In this document: positions 31,510-42,514 of the stretch, piece after piece
How positions within the stretch are numbered: the first letter of the stretch is position 1
Layout of the letters: each line of letters starts with the position of its first letter
Assembly: GCA_944548615.1 (NCBI GenBank)
Contig: OX155952.1
Coordinates: forward strand, 41,984,182-42,048,181
DNA: 64,000 bases
DNA from: Micropterix aruncella
Taxonomy: Eukaryota > Arthropoda > Insecta > Lepidoptera > Micropterigidae
Direction: 5' to 3'
The notes under the pieces: generated by a model
Told to the model about the DNA's origin: nothing
Seen by the model: only the letters and a program-made list of their open reading frames with translations
The model's database searches: none
Position numbers and translations under genes: made by a program

Positions 31510-34500
31510 TGGCGAACATAGGCAACTCTACGAGGATTCTCCAGATCAACCTCCACCACGCCATTGCCGCCAGCGCAGTGACGGAGTGTTGCTTCACCAA
31601 AGGAGAAATCGACATCGCCCTCGTACAAGAACCCTGGGTAAACAACTTAACTATCCAGGGCTTAAACGCTGCGGGTAGAATCCTCTCGTACCCGGGAGGG
31701 AAAAAACCCAGAGCATGCATAGTGTTCAAGAAAAACATTAACTTCCTGCCTGTTACAGAGCTATGTACTAATGACCTGTCAGCAGCGTATATAAATCTCA
31801 AAGGATGGAATGGATCCAGAGTCATCTTATGCTCAGCCTATCTATCTGGAGAGAAACAAAATCCAACCGAAGAGCTGGCAAACCTGGTGGAGTACGCCCG
31901 TACCCAAAAGGCTGAGTTACTGGTTGGATGTGATGCAAACGCACACCACACCGCGTGGGGGAGCTCAGACATCAACAATAGAGGTGAGTTACTTAATGAT
32001 TTTATCACAACCAACTGCCTATGCCTATTAAACAAAGGCTGCATGCCGACCTTTGTGACAAGTGCAAGACAGGAAGTTTTAGACATTACTTTTGCCTCTA
32101 AAAATCTAGCCAGACACATAAAAAACTGGCATGTCAGGGATGACACCTCAATGTCTGATCACAGACAAATAACCTTTAAACTACTAAACACCGTAGACTG
32201 TCAAACCACAACTTTCAGGAATCCTAAAGCCACCGACTGGGACGCTTACCGTACCACACTAAGGCTTAACCTTGAAACAATACAAAAAAATATAAAAACA
32301 CGCGAGAGTCTAGAATTGGCCGTGGCGGATACCACAAAAGGCATTATAAACGCCTATGAGGAAAGCTGCCCACTCAAGACAAAGACCTCCAAAAGAAAAG
32401 TTCCATGGTGGAACCCGAAGTTGGACAAACTACGGAAGGAAACCCGGAAACTATTTAATAAGGCTAAACAAACTCTCAACTGGGAGGAATACAAAAAAGC
32501 CTTAACCGAGTACAACAAAGAAATTAGGAGAGCCAAAAGAGCAACATGGAAAAGCTTCTGCGAGGACATAGTGGAAACGCCTCAAGGAGCCAGAGTACAT
32601 AGACTGCTCGCAAAGGACAAACCTAACCAAATTGGTCTTCTGAAAAAACCAAACGGAACCTTTACAACAAATGAAAAGGAAACTCTGGAGGAACTAATAT
32701 CGACCCACTTCCCAGGTGCTGTGACAACTAGCAACGCCGCCACTGCTCCATACAGACCTCGAAACGAGGACTGGAGTAGGGCTGCTAGAATCATAAGGCC
32801 CGATCAAGTTAAATGGGCCGTAAAATCCTTTAAACCTTACAAATCATGCGGGGACGACGGAATCATGCCCGTGCTTTTGCAACAGGGTATCGACATTCTA
32901 ACCCCATATCTGGTTAAAATCTTCAGAGCAAGCTATGCCTGGGGACATATACCAGAAGAATGGACCAAGGTCAAAGTGCTATTCATACCCAAGGCTGGCA
33001 GGAAGGACTACGCACTGTCAAAGTCCTTCAGGCCAATTAGCCTAACATCCTTTCTACTGAAAGCGATGGAAAAGATACTGGATAGCTATATCAGGGAAAA
33101 AATCCTAACGGTCAACCCTATCAGCTGTAACCAACACGCCTACCGCAGAGGCAAATCCACGGAAACCGCTCTGCTCTACCTAGTAGACAGAGTGGAAAAG
33201 GCGTTGGAAGACAAACAAATCGCAGTATGCGCATTTTTAGACATTGAGGGCGCCTTCGACAAAACCCCAATTAAATCACTGGTGAAGGGGCTAGAGTCAA
33301 AACAAGTTGACAACACCACAACCAGATGGGTGAAAGCGATGCTCTCAAACCGCACGGCCAAGGTAGCTCTTCACGGAACAAACCTTGAAGTCACCACTAC
33401 AAGAGGCTGCCCGCAGGGAGGCGTACTCTCGCCCCTACTATGGACTCTTGCAATAGATCAACTCCTGCATAGGATGGCAGAGGCCAGGATAGACACACAG
33501 GGCTATGCTGATGACCTAGTAGTCATTGTCCGGGGCTTCTGCCAAAACACGATCTCACACATAATGCAAAAAGCGTTAACAATCGTTAGCAATTGGTGCA
33601 GAGAGAACGAATTATCGGTCAACGCCGATAAGACCGTCCTCGTGCCATTTACCAACAAACGTCAACTAGGTGGACTAAAAATGCCAATCTTAAACCACAG
33701 GCAGATTCCTTTCTCCAAGGAAGTAAAGTATCTGGGAGTCACGCTCGACCAAAGACTCACCTGGAACAGCCACCTAGATAAAACAATTCAAAAAGCTAAA
33801 AGTGCTTTGGGTATAAGCAGAAGACTGGCGGGGAAAAACTGGGGCCTTAACCCCAAGATCTCCCACTGGCTATACACTGCCATTGTGAGGCCGATAATCT
33901 CGTACGCCTCGGTGGTATGGTGCAACAAAGCCAACCAGAAAACTGTGATTACCAAACTAAACAATATCCAAAGGACGGCGTGCCTCATGACAACTGGCGC
34001 AATGTCCTCCACTCCTGGAGCAGCTCTAGATGCACTGCTGAACTTACCGCCCCTACACATTCATTTGCAACAGGTGGCGAAAGCCAGCATGTACAGGCTA
34101 TCTGCCCGAGAGAAGGTAAACTGGATCTCACAAGCACTAAGATCAGTTCTTGACTCAGTCAGTGAAAATCCAACCCTCAACATGGTATCAGACACCATGC
34201 TCCCACTCCTAAACTTTGGAAAACTTTTTACAGTGGAACTGCCGCCCAGAGACGACTGGCTAAAAAGCCAACTGCAATGGGAGGCCGGTAGCCTTAAATG
34301 GTATACTGATGGGTCCAAATCGGGACTTGACGTAGGCTGTGGTATATATGGAGAGCGACCAAACTTCAAAAGAAGTGTAAACTTGGGAAAATACGCCTCC
34401 ATATTCCAAGCGGAGGTTTACGCCATTATTGAATGTGCGGATATCAACCTCCAAAAGGACTACGCCAACCACCGTATCTATATCCACTCGGATAGCAAAG

Positions 34501-35132
34501 CAGCTCTTATGGCACTAGCCTCGAATACCATTAATTCAAAGCTAGTGCAAAACTGCATATCACTACTGAATTCCCTGGGCGAAAAGAACAGGGTAATACT
34601 AAGATGGGTTCCCGGCCATGCAGGAATCGAGGGAAATGAAAAAGCCGACGAACTTGCTAGGACGGGAGCAAAGGGAACGTTATACGGCCCTGAACCCTGC
34701 TGTGGCGTACCAAAAAGCCTTGCAAACCTAATGCTCAAACAAATGTGTTTAGAACAATCCGTCAACCACTGGAACAACACGCCAGGGTTGAATCATTCCA
34801 AAGCGCTCATTAAGCCTTACGACCGTAAGACGGCCCGTGAGGCCCTATCGCTAAATAGGAACAATCTACGCATACTGGTAAGGGCGCTCACGGGGCATTG
34901 TGGCCTGAACAAACACATGTTCAACCTCAAGCTCAAAGACACAAAAATGTGCAGGTTCTGCCAAGGGGCAGAGGAAACTCCCCAGCACCTCATGTGCGAG
35001 TGTGGCCCGCTGATGCGTAAAAGATACAACCACCTGGGTGGTCACTACCTCCAACCTGAGGAGGTAAAACAATCTGGCGCCAAAAGCCTGCTGCGGTTCT
35101 TGAATGACACGGGGCTTAGCGCAGAACTATAG
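31509..35132 (+). CDS. LINE ORF2: endonuclease, RT, RNase H, CCHC (1207 aa)
   Basis: This polyprotein nicks target DNA and reverse-transcribes its mRNA onto the nick. Endonuclease (about 1-230): LQINLHH, LVQEPWV, VGCDANAHHTAWG, MSDHRQI. RT (about 430-720): ISLTSFLLKAMEKILD, FLDIEGAFDKT, GCPQGGVLSPLLW and YADD at 666-669. Thumb: VKYLGVTLDQRLTWNSHL. RNase H (about 925-1050): YTDGSKSG, FQAEVYAI, HSDSKAAL, VPGHAGIEGNEKADELA, so the D-E-D-D set is intact. The C-terminal zinc finger CRFCQGAEETPQHLMCEC lies near 1147. There is no stop or frameshift over 3.6 kb. The ATG overlaps the ORF1 stop by one base, suggesting termination-reinitiation. Minus-strand frames within it are shadows. Confidence 0.95.
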   Translation: MANIGNSTRILQINLHHAIAASAVTECCFTKGEIDIALVQEPWVNNLTIQGLNAAGRILSYPGGKKPRACIVFKKNINFLPVTELCTNDLSAAYINLKGWNGSRVILCSAYLSGEKQNPTEELANLVEYARTQKAELLVGCDANAHHTAWGSSDINNRGELLNDFITTNCLCLLNKGCMPTFVTSARQEVLDITFASKNLARHIKNWHVRDDTSMSDHRQITFKLLNTVDCQTTTFRNPKATDWDAYRTTLRLNLETIQKNIKTRESLELAVADTTKGIINAYEESCPLKTKTSKRKVPWWNPKLDKLRKETRKLFNKAKQTLNWEEYKKALTEYNKEIRRAKRATWKSFCEDIVETPQGARVHRLLAKDKPNQIGLLKKPNGTFTTNEKETLEELISTHFPGAVTTSNAATAPYRPRNEDWSRAARIIRPDQVKWAVKSFKPYKSCGDDGIMPVLLQQGIDILTPYLVKIFRASYAWGHIPEEWTKVKVLFIPKAGRKDYALSKSFRPISLTSFLLKAMEKILDSYIREKILTVNPISCNQHAYRRGKSTETALLYLVDRVEKALEDKQIAVCAFLDIEGAFDKTPIKSLVKGLESKQVDNTTTRWVKAMLSNRTAKVALHGTNLEVTTTRGCPQGGVLSPLLWTLAIDQLLHRMAEARIDTQGYADDLVVIVRGFCQNTISHIMQKALTIVSNWCRENELSVNADKTVLVPFTNKRQLGGLKMPILNHRQIPFSKEVKYLGVTLDQRLTWNSHLDKTIQKAKSALGISRRLAGKNWGLNPKISHWLYTAIVRPIISYASVVWCNKANQKTVITKLNNIQRTACLMTTGAMSSTPGAALDALLNLPPLHIHLQQVAKASMYRLSAREKVNWISQALRSVLDSVSENPTLNMVSDTMLPLLNFGKLFTVELPPRDDWLKSQLQWEAGSLKWYTDGSKSGLDVGCGIYGERPNFKRSVNLGKYASIFQAEVYAIIECADINLQKDYANHRIYIHSDSKAALMALASNTINSKLVQNCISLLNSLGEKNRVILRWVPGHAGIEGNEKADELARTGAKGTLYGPEPCCGVPKSLANLMLKQMCLEQSVNHWNNTPGLNHSKALIKPYDRKTAREALSLNRNNLRILVRALTGHCGLNKHMFNLKLKDTKMCRFCQGAEETPQHLMCECGPLMRKRYNHLGGHYLQPEEVKQSGAKSLLRFLNDTGLSAEL

Positions 35133-35378
35133 TAGGTGGCGAGCACAATAGATCAGCAATGGTCGCAGTGTTACAAGGCTCATAAAGACCTTAGAAAAGC
35201 CCCACTCAACAAATAAAAAAAAAAATAATAAATAAGGTTTTGCCATTCGGTTCCTGTTATTTTTGTAAGCAAATCAATGTTTTATAGTAATGAATTCTTA
35301 AATAAATTAAATAAATAAATAAGGGTCGTATTGTTTTAATCGGCTGAAAATTTTCGGTATAATATTGTTCTTGTGTAA

Positions 35379-36141
35379 TTGGGTTTCAGTCAACGAAATA
35401 GTTGTAAGCTCCATCGCATCGCTTCATTTCTCGATTTATCCGCGCTGCGCATGTGTTACTTTGCATATTTTCATTCACTGCTAACGTACGGCGCGGAGTT
35501 ATGGGGGCGAGTAGCCGACAGGCAGAGGGCCTTCGTTATGCAGAAGCGTGCTGTCCGCACAATAGTGCGTGTGGCGCTTGATACGCCAGCTAGGCCTTTG
35601 TTTAAAGATCTCTGCATCTTGACGCTGCCGTCCCTTTATATAATGGAAGTAGCGCTGTTCGTTCGCAGAAATCTAGCCGATTTCGAAGTGAATGGTGTGC
35701 ATCACCACTATCCAAAAAGATCCCGTAGCATGCTACGTTCGGTAAGTCATGCATTATCCAAGTCGGAGAGGCTAGCCTATATCGCCGGCCCAGCGGTTTA
35801 CAACAAACTCAGCAAGCACATTAGGCAGGCGCAATCTCTTGACGTGTTTAAGAGACGTCTTAAGAGGTACCTCACAGATAAGGCGTTTTACTCACTGGAG
35901 GAATATTACTCCAGTGAAGTCTAAAATGCTTTGGTGGCTAAAGTGTTTATTGTTTCTTTGCATTTTGTCTTGTATTTCCTCTTTTTACATTATTCTTGTA
36001 TTTTTTGTCTTTTTTTTTGTTTATTGTTATTTTTTCTTTACGATAAAAAAATGTTTGTTTGCCAATATGTATGGATGTTTGCCAATCTGTATCTGACTTG
36101 TATACCAGTATACTAATAAAATGAATATGAATATGAATATA
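35379..36141 (+). pseudogene. LINE RT C-terminal fragment with (GAATAT)n tail
   Basis: The 181-residue frame (35379-35924) starts within the RT thumb and continues MCYFAYFHSLLTYGAELWG, MQKRAVRTI, YIMEVALFVRRNLADF, ending with AVYNKLSKHIRQAQSLDVFKRRLKRYL.D.AFYSLEEYY, a full CR1-like C-terminus. About 200 bp of T-rich 3' UTR follows and ends in AATAAAATGAATATGAATAT, a short-repeat tail. It is 5' truncated and continues the older copy split by the LOA insertion or abuts it. A relative lies at 7673-7882. Confidence 0.85.
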
Positions 36142-36399
36142 ATGTTGTCTATTGTTGTGAATGAACTAAATAAGAAATAGGAATATTATACTGAGTAATG
36201 AGAAAGAAATTGACTTGTAAATTGTTGTGAAAGACATGATTGAACATCACGTATACTCGTATGTTAAAGTGTGCTCAGTCGGTGCCGTAAACGCTCAATT
36301 TTAATGGTCGCATAAACGTGCTCTGAATGACACAAAACACAATGTATGTATTATAACATAATGCCGAGCAAAATTAGCCTCAGACCGGGGATCCTTATA

Positions 36400-36800
36400 T
36401 ATTTCACTGCGGCCAGCAGTGTGCCAATATTGCGCCAATACTGTTGTCATTTTTTATAATATGAAAGGATGTCGCAACGGTCGTTTCGACGGATGTGAGG
36501 TTTTGAAACAGCGCCGGCGCATCTTATCGACGAGCGAAACCTTCCTCTTCCTCTCACTTTGAGCTGCTTTGATCTTGAATGCGACGGTTACAATCCAAAT
36601 GGCGAGGCGTGCGGTTGCCTCACAGGCCTGGCTATAGGCGTGTTTCGTACTCGGTCAGCGGGTCATTACCGCGCCGGATTGTGACGAACGAGGCTGCCGG
36701 ACGCGATAGAGCATAATACCGGGCTTTCTGCCAATCGGTCGCTGGTACTTGACCATCTTTTCGCGAGCGTGTTAAACTATTTTAATCCGATTAGGTAGCA
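36400..36800. other. Moderately GC-rich stretch, function unknown
   Basis: Higher CG content than its neighbours (GCGCCGGCGCATC, GCGCCGGATTGTGACG). TATATATTTCACTGCGGCCAGCAGTGTG just upstream contains a TATA-like motif and a small palindrome. No convincing coding frame. Could be a promoter or an unclassified repeat. Confidence 0.25.
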
Positions 36801-39084
36801 TTGCAATTATAACCATCGATCATCGAGCGATTCAACGTGATATAGATAAGGTAAATCAATATCAATCTATATTATCTTATATCGCGCTAATTCCAAAACT
36901 AATACTCTACAGTTATTGTAATCCACTATCGTTTGTCGGCAATTGTGAGTTTGCCTTTTGACGGGGATTCAATTTGGTTAGACACGTTCATTTCCTAGCT
37001 AGTCTATATTTATTTTATTTCATATCTTATATTTCAACTATGATTACACTAAGAAAAAATAATAACAATCTACATATCTACAAATCTACAAAAAATAATC
37101 TACATTGAAATAAAGCGACAAATTGGTACATCCCATACCCAAGCAACCCGAGGAACGTCACACATCTAACTAGACTTACGCATGTACCTACCTAGATGTG
37201 CGATTTACAACTTATTTTAGATTGCGAACTGACATTAAAAATAAACTTTATATATTGTGTATATTCACACAATATATACACAATATAGTTTCTACCTATC
37301 GAAGCTTAAAAAGTTATATAATAATACCAATAGATATATGGTGATTTTTCATAAATATAGAATTTTAAACAAATTAAACTACAGTTGTCAAATTAGACAA
37401 TAGCTACTGGTTTGACAGTGTTTCTGACCTGTTTATTTAATAAATTTATTATATTTATATATAATGCAGTTGCTAGAAGTTCATATACCTAGCTTCAAAT
37501 TAGCTAATTAGTTTCATATACATAATTTCAGTTTCATATTGATATTATTTAATGCCAGATGTACATTTTTTACATGGATGTTAAATTTGTGGCTAAACAC
37601 CATTTCTGTTTTTATCTGCAAGATCTGCAAAATCTTCCGTTCTGCCATATTTGTAATGTGCTTTAATATAATTAAAATTACTAATCGGTCATTATTTAAA
37701 CTCGTCCAGCCGCAGGAACGATAACTTGCACGAAAATTAAAAGAAAATAATTTCGATATTTATTTTTGTGATTATTTTGTTTATTGTATATTGTTATGAT
37801 TATTAAAATTTATTTGGAATCGCGACAAAAACATATCTAATTATGTAAATATATAGAAATTACGTTGAAGTAAAATTAATTAAAAAAACATTACATCTAA
37901 AGATAGGTGTTGTGGTCATAAAAATGGAAAAGTAGAACACCAAAAGGATAAAAATTCAAAGTCAAATTTGAGGTCCAACTACACATTCCATTGCAATTAG
38001 TATATAAACAAATCTCCATTGAGTTCCTAAAACATCAAAATAATATTATAAAAATTCGAAGAGAAAAATGCAAATATAGAAGAAAATTCAAAATGACTAC
38101 AAATTAATATTGCTACATTATCAAACTATGAGTAAGCAACCATTTAACATCCGTTTTGTGAACTGACCTTGTAGAATTATCAGCTATTCCCCAGGGAATG
38201 GCAATAGACCGACAGATTTTCCAGTTTCAAAGCCGCATATCAACTACGGTCCAACTCGGGTCGGTCAAACCCGGGTCTACATCGTGAGTTCGCGAGTTCT
38301 GCAAAGTGGTCAAGTATGGTAATACTTTCAAGTAGTAAGGTGGCCGATTAGGTTTCGATTGGTATGATTATGAGGACAAGGCTAGCAGCTTAGCGCCGCG
38401 CGCGCTGAACAGCGGATTCAATTTGCAAGCAAAAGTAAAGGTCTTCGGTAGCTAACTGTGCGCTTTATAGACCATTCACCACCCTGGCCGGAGACTCTAT
38501 TCTACCATTACATGTGAGTTCGATTCTTCTTCTTTTTATGGTGCTATTATTCTATTGATGGTTTTATTTTATTTTATTTTAAAAAATTACAGTGACCGTC
38601 AGAATAATAGTCGTCAGTAATAAATCATACACCGAAAATAATTTTCAACTATTTATTAGAAATACTAGCTTGTAATATTTATTTAAAAGGAGTAAATTTT
38701 GAGGAAGAAGGAGAGAAGAGAAGAGGACGAAAGGAAGAAAAAATAACAAAATTAGCACGGGAGTTTACAATCAGAAGGCGCAATGTGTTTATGACGATTT
38801 AATATTTATCATAAATATGTATTAATGTACATACTTCGACGGGATGATAAATGCCTGACTTACAATACAAAAAAAGAGTGTTTAAAAAGACTACCAGATT
38901 TTACAAAAGAAGTTTGTAACTTTCAATGTTCCAAGCTTGAAATCGATGTTTTTGCTAGCTGTGATTTCAAAAATCATTGTGTTGTTGTTTTTTTTTAATA
39001 TTGGATAAAACTGAACAAAGAGTTGTGATAAAGTTTCTCCATATGTAGTGTTCAAACACTGGACGCAGGTATTTTCAAGAGTTA
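36801..39084. other. AT-rich region, no gene; small LINE trace at 38.18-38.25 kb
   Basis: At about 38180-38250 the phrase GGGAATGGCAATAG.CCGACAGATTTTCCAGTTTCAAAGCCGCATA is the antisense of the RT thumb segment at 26930-26990, a scrap of the same LINE family. The rest, including the 61-codon frame at 37539-37724, shows no domain. Confidence 0.5.
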
Positions 39085-39775
39085 AGTAATGTTTTGTGGA
39101 AAGTACTCTCTCTTATGCCACAGTAAGGACTGGGTAGCTGAGACTAAACGCGGCCGCACAATCGTCGAATATCAACCCCGACCCGGACGTCCAAAAAGCG
39201 CCACGACTCCGGAAATGACGACACGATATGGTCTTGACAGAGCGACAATTGAAATTATCTGAAATTGCTGACAGTGTCGACATCTCTAAAGAACGGGTAC
39301 ATTGCATTCCTAGTGAAAAATTGCATGTGAAAAAGCTATACGCCTGTTGGTTGCCGAGGTTTGTCGATTGCGAAGAGTAGCGTAGAAGGTAGCGAGTGGC
39401 GGCCCCCGGCCACCCGTTTGCGACGGGTCCCTACAAAATGTATGAAAAAGCGTATTATCTGCTTGTCGCTGGCCACCAGTGGCTGTGCCCGGTGGTTCGT
39501 TTGCGCCGAGCCTTATTCTTGATAAAAAAGAATTTGGATGCAAAACTCTCGACACTCTTTGGACGCTTTTAAGAGTAATTGAGCGGATATTTCGCGGCGT
39601 TTTGTAACCAAAGAAGTCAACCGGGTCCGTCACTTTATACACCAGAATGCAAAATTCAACCAAAACATTTGACAGAATCTAGGTGTTCGCCTTCAAAGAA
39701 AGCTAAAGCTGGGAAATCGCCTGAGAAATAACGGCATAATAATATGTTCTTTGGAATGCAAAGATGCGATATGTC
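39085..39775 (+). pseudogene. mariner (irritans-type) transposase remnant, interrupted
   Basis: Broken plus-strand reading. First part: RPGRPKSATTPE, then TERQLKLSEIADSVDISKERVH, the second helix-turn-helix of mariner. After about 200 bp of unrelated GC-rich sequence (39357-39560), mariner coding resumes with a decayed RRF-V-T-x-D-E-T-W block and HYTPEMQNSTK, then SPSKKAKAGKS and a VFWDAK-like end. Stops and shifts are many. No TIRs found. The inserted 200 bp has GCCCCCGGCCACCCGTTTGC-type composition and unknown origin. Confidence 0.75.
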
Positions 39776-39777
39776 GT

Positions 39778-40310
39778 CATTTGGGGGGGAGGGGAGGTTA
39801 GGGGGGAGGGGGAGGTTGGGGGGGGGGTGTTTAAAGGGTTTGTTTTTTTTTTCATTTTACGATATTCTTCTTCTTTCGTGGGTTCATATCTCGCCTAAGG
39901 GTTGGGAGGGGGGGAAGTATTGTTAGGGAGGTTAGGAGGGAAGGTGGAACATTACGAGGTGGGGGGTTTGGGGGGGATTAGGGCGGGCGTGGAGTTTGGG
40001 AGTTGGTTGGGGGTAGGAGGGTTTGGGGGTTTTGGGGGGGGGGGGGGGGGTTGGGGGAAAGGGGGAGAGGTATGGGTAGTTAGGGAGGGTGGGTTGGAAG
40101 GGGGGGTGTTGGAAAAGGGGGGAGATGTATTGTTTCGGACAAAACTATTCTTTTTCTTCCGATATTCTTCTTCTTCCGTGGGTTTCTCTCCCGCCTTATC
40201 TGGAAAAGATACCCAAGTAGGTACTCATGATGTATAAAGTTTCGTACGAAAATATTCTTTGTATTCCGATATTCTTCTTTCATGGACTCCTATCCCGCCT
40301 TATCTACTCT
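39778..40310. repeat. G-rich low-complexity tract with three copies of a CGATATTCTTC module
   Basis: 39778-40130 is strongly G-biased on the plus strand (many runs of 4-18 G), capable of G-quadruplex folding. The module (A/C)CGATATTCTTCTTC...GTGG...TCTC.CGCCT(T)A(T) occurs at about 39860, 40160 and 40265. The 60-111 codon Gly-rich frames here are composition artefacts. 40311-40789 shows nothing else. Confidence 0.8.
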
Positions 40311-40789
40311 GCTTTACCTTCGAAGAAGATAGACCAATCTTGGGGTGTCAAAAACGTTTTTTTTATTATATAAAATAATAGGTAATAGCACAAATATATC
40401 TAATGCTTATTTTTTTACGAAAATGTGTAATGGTCGTACTTATTTTCAGTGGTGGCAATTTCGGTGCTATTCAATATTTTATTTTTATTATTCTGATGAT
40501 GAATAAATACATGGCTTTAAACATGACTTTAATTAAGCCTAATTAGGCATGTAGTTAGTTTAGATATCATTAGATTTATCAAATATTTACATAAAAATAC
40601 ATTGGGTTTGTTTTCTTTTTGCTATCTTTAAAAAGATTCCCAAATATGTTCGAATTTAGCGATTTCTCTATATAATACCTACCACAGTATAGCCGACTGT
40701 TATAATACTTTGTAGAGCGCGACTCGGAATATTTTGTGCACGAGACATAAATTAATCGTTAATACCCCGAATAATAATTAAATAATAAT

Positions 40790-42075
40790 ACAAAATCAAA
40801 ATCAAAATCAAAAATCAAAATGTTCTTTATTCATATAGACACAATTAAATATTATTTTTAATTTATGTTCTTATGATGCGTCCAAGCCTTACTCCCAAGC
40901 CGTTTTGTCATTTACATAATCAGATATTGTATAGTATGCTTTTTTATACAATTTTGCTTTGATGGTAGCTTTAAACTTATTTACAGATAGTTCTCTAATA
41001 GTATGAGGAAGTTTGTTATAGAAGCGTATACATTGTCCCAAAAAAGAATTGCTTATTTTGTGGAGACGAGTAGCACGTACAACAAGGTTATGCTTATGTC
41101 TAGTATTAAAATTATGAGTGTCGCTTTTTATTTTAAACTTGTCAATATTCTTGTGGACATACAACAGATTTTCGTATATATATTGTGATGCAACAGTAAG
41201 AATATTTATCTCTTTGAATTTTTCTCTAAGTGAAACTCGAGGACCAAGTTTATATATAGCTCTTACAGCACGTTTCTGTAGTATAAAGATGTTATTGATG
41301 TCCGCACAGCTTCCCCAGAGAAGAATCCCATAGGACATAATGCTGTGAAAGTAACTAAAGTATACAATTCTTGCTGTATCTACATCAGTCAGCCGCCTTA
41401 TTGTTTTAACTGCGTATGCCGCAGAGCTAAGTTTTCCTGACATTTTCTCAATTTGTGGGCCCCATTGTAATTTGGAGTCAATTGTTATCCCTAGAAACAC
41501 AGTTGAAGCAACAGGCTCCAGTCTAGTTCCATTTATTTCTACATTGGTTTGTACCTGCTTAACATTAGGTGTAGAAAATTTAATCACTTTGGTTTTTCTT
41601 TCATTTAATAGTAGGTTATTTACATTAAACCAATGGACAACTTTTGAGAGTGCATTGTTAACTTCGTCATAATTGTACAATTTTCGACTAATTTTAAACG
41701 TCAAAGAAGTATCATCAGCAAACAATACAATTTCGTGATTATTCTTTATGTGAAAGGGTAAATCATTTATGTATATTAAGAAGAGAAATGGGCCAAGAAT
41801 GGAGCCTTGTGGGACACCCATGGTGACCATTGATCCTGGTGATCTTTTACCGTTTACATCAACCTTCTGAATTCTATTTCCCAAGTAAGAAGTAAGAAGA
41901 TCAAGAGCCTTGTTCCTAATGCCATAGTGATGTAATTTCCTAACTAGTGTATCATGGTGTACACAATCAAATGCCTTAGACAAGTCACAGAAGATTCCTA
42001 ATGCGTCTTGTGACTCTTCCCAGGCATTCAATATACCTGTCAAACGAGCGGAATACTGCTTTGACAAGAAGAACT
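40790..42075 (-). pseudogene. 5'-truncated CR1-like LINE, RT frame intact (392 aa)
   Basis: The frame 40889-42067 carries most of the RT: FCDLSKAFDCVHHDTL (motif A), GVPQGSILGPFLFLIYINDLP (motif B), VLFADDTSL (catalytic box), VFLGITIDSKLQWGP, then SYFHSIMSYGILLWGS, LQKRAVRAIY, NTRHKHNL and FYNKLPHTIREL..NKFKATIKAKLYKKAYYTI. There is no stop or shift, so the insertion is young, but endonuclease and ORF1 are missing because of 5' truncation near 42075. The 3' UTR ends in GATTTT repeats (minus strand; CAAAATCAAAAT on plus at 40790-40820), typical of this LINE group. Reads as transposon debris, not a host gene. Confidence 0.9.
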
Positions 42076-42273
42076 AATTGCAGTTACTATAAATAATAGC
42101 AGGTAATAAAAAATAAAGCAGTTAATATATCGAATTATTTAATGGCTGACATGATGACCATTTTTAAGCAAAAACAACGTAAGATATTACCATATATAAA
42201 AACTAGTTTTATGACGACAGCTACTGCGCTCATATCTATCATTAGTATTTAACTGCCTTTTGCTTATGAAAAG

Positions 42274-42458
42274 TGTTGTGATCCATAGTTTTATTCACAT
42301 CATAGTTTATTCAATAATAGTTTATTCAATAATGAGTTAATACAGAGCACAATCTCATGTAGGTAATGTTCACTCCAAATCCCCTACCCGCCTGTCCTGT
42401 CCCATTACACAGTGTTGCCAGTATGTAACATATTACACAGTGTTGCTAGTATGTAACA
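42274..42458 (-). repeat. 3' LTR of the Gypsy element
   Basis: 185 bp, identical by eye to the 5' LTR. On the minus strand it begins with two 28-bp direct repeats (TGTTACATACTAGCAACACT and TGTTACATACTGGCAACACT, each followed by GTGTAAT). Near its end are AATAAA-type signals (TTGAATAAAC twice, GTGAATAAAAC). Confidence 0.95.
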
Positions 42459-42472
42459 TCTCTCCCCGGTTT
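42459..42472 (-). other. Polypurine tract
   Basis: Minus strand CCGGGGAGAGA lies directly against the 3' LTR, the usual site for plus-strand DNA priming. Confidence 0.75.
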
Positions 42473-42514
42473 AGTTAAAGATTCTACGTTAATTTACAAT
42501 AAAGGAGGAAAAAG

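Larger units (their letters stand above)
29942..35232 (+). mobile_element. Full-length RNase H-bearing LINE (LOA/I-type), recent
   Basis: A 5.29-kb element flanked by a perfect 14-bp target duplication TAAGGTTTTGCCAT (29928-29941 and 35233-35246). Structure: 5' UTR of about 320 bp, ORF1, ORF2 overlapping by one base in TGATG, a short 3' UTR of about 100 bp, and a terminal tract of A with occasional T. Both ORFs are open from end to end, so it may be a potentially active copy. Clade assignment rests on three features: a DUF4780-like ORF1 without zinc knuckles, an RNase H domain after RT, and a C-terminal CCHC. Together these fit LOA (Lian-like) or I elements better than Jockey or R1. Confidence 0.92.

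Noticed and set aside
39744..40237. Gly-rich open frames
   Set aside because: Composition artefacts of the G-rich tract.
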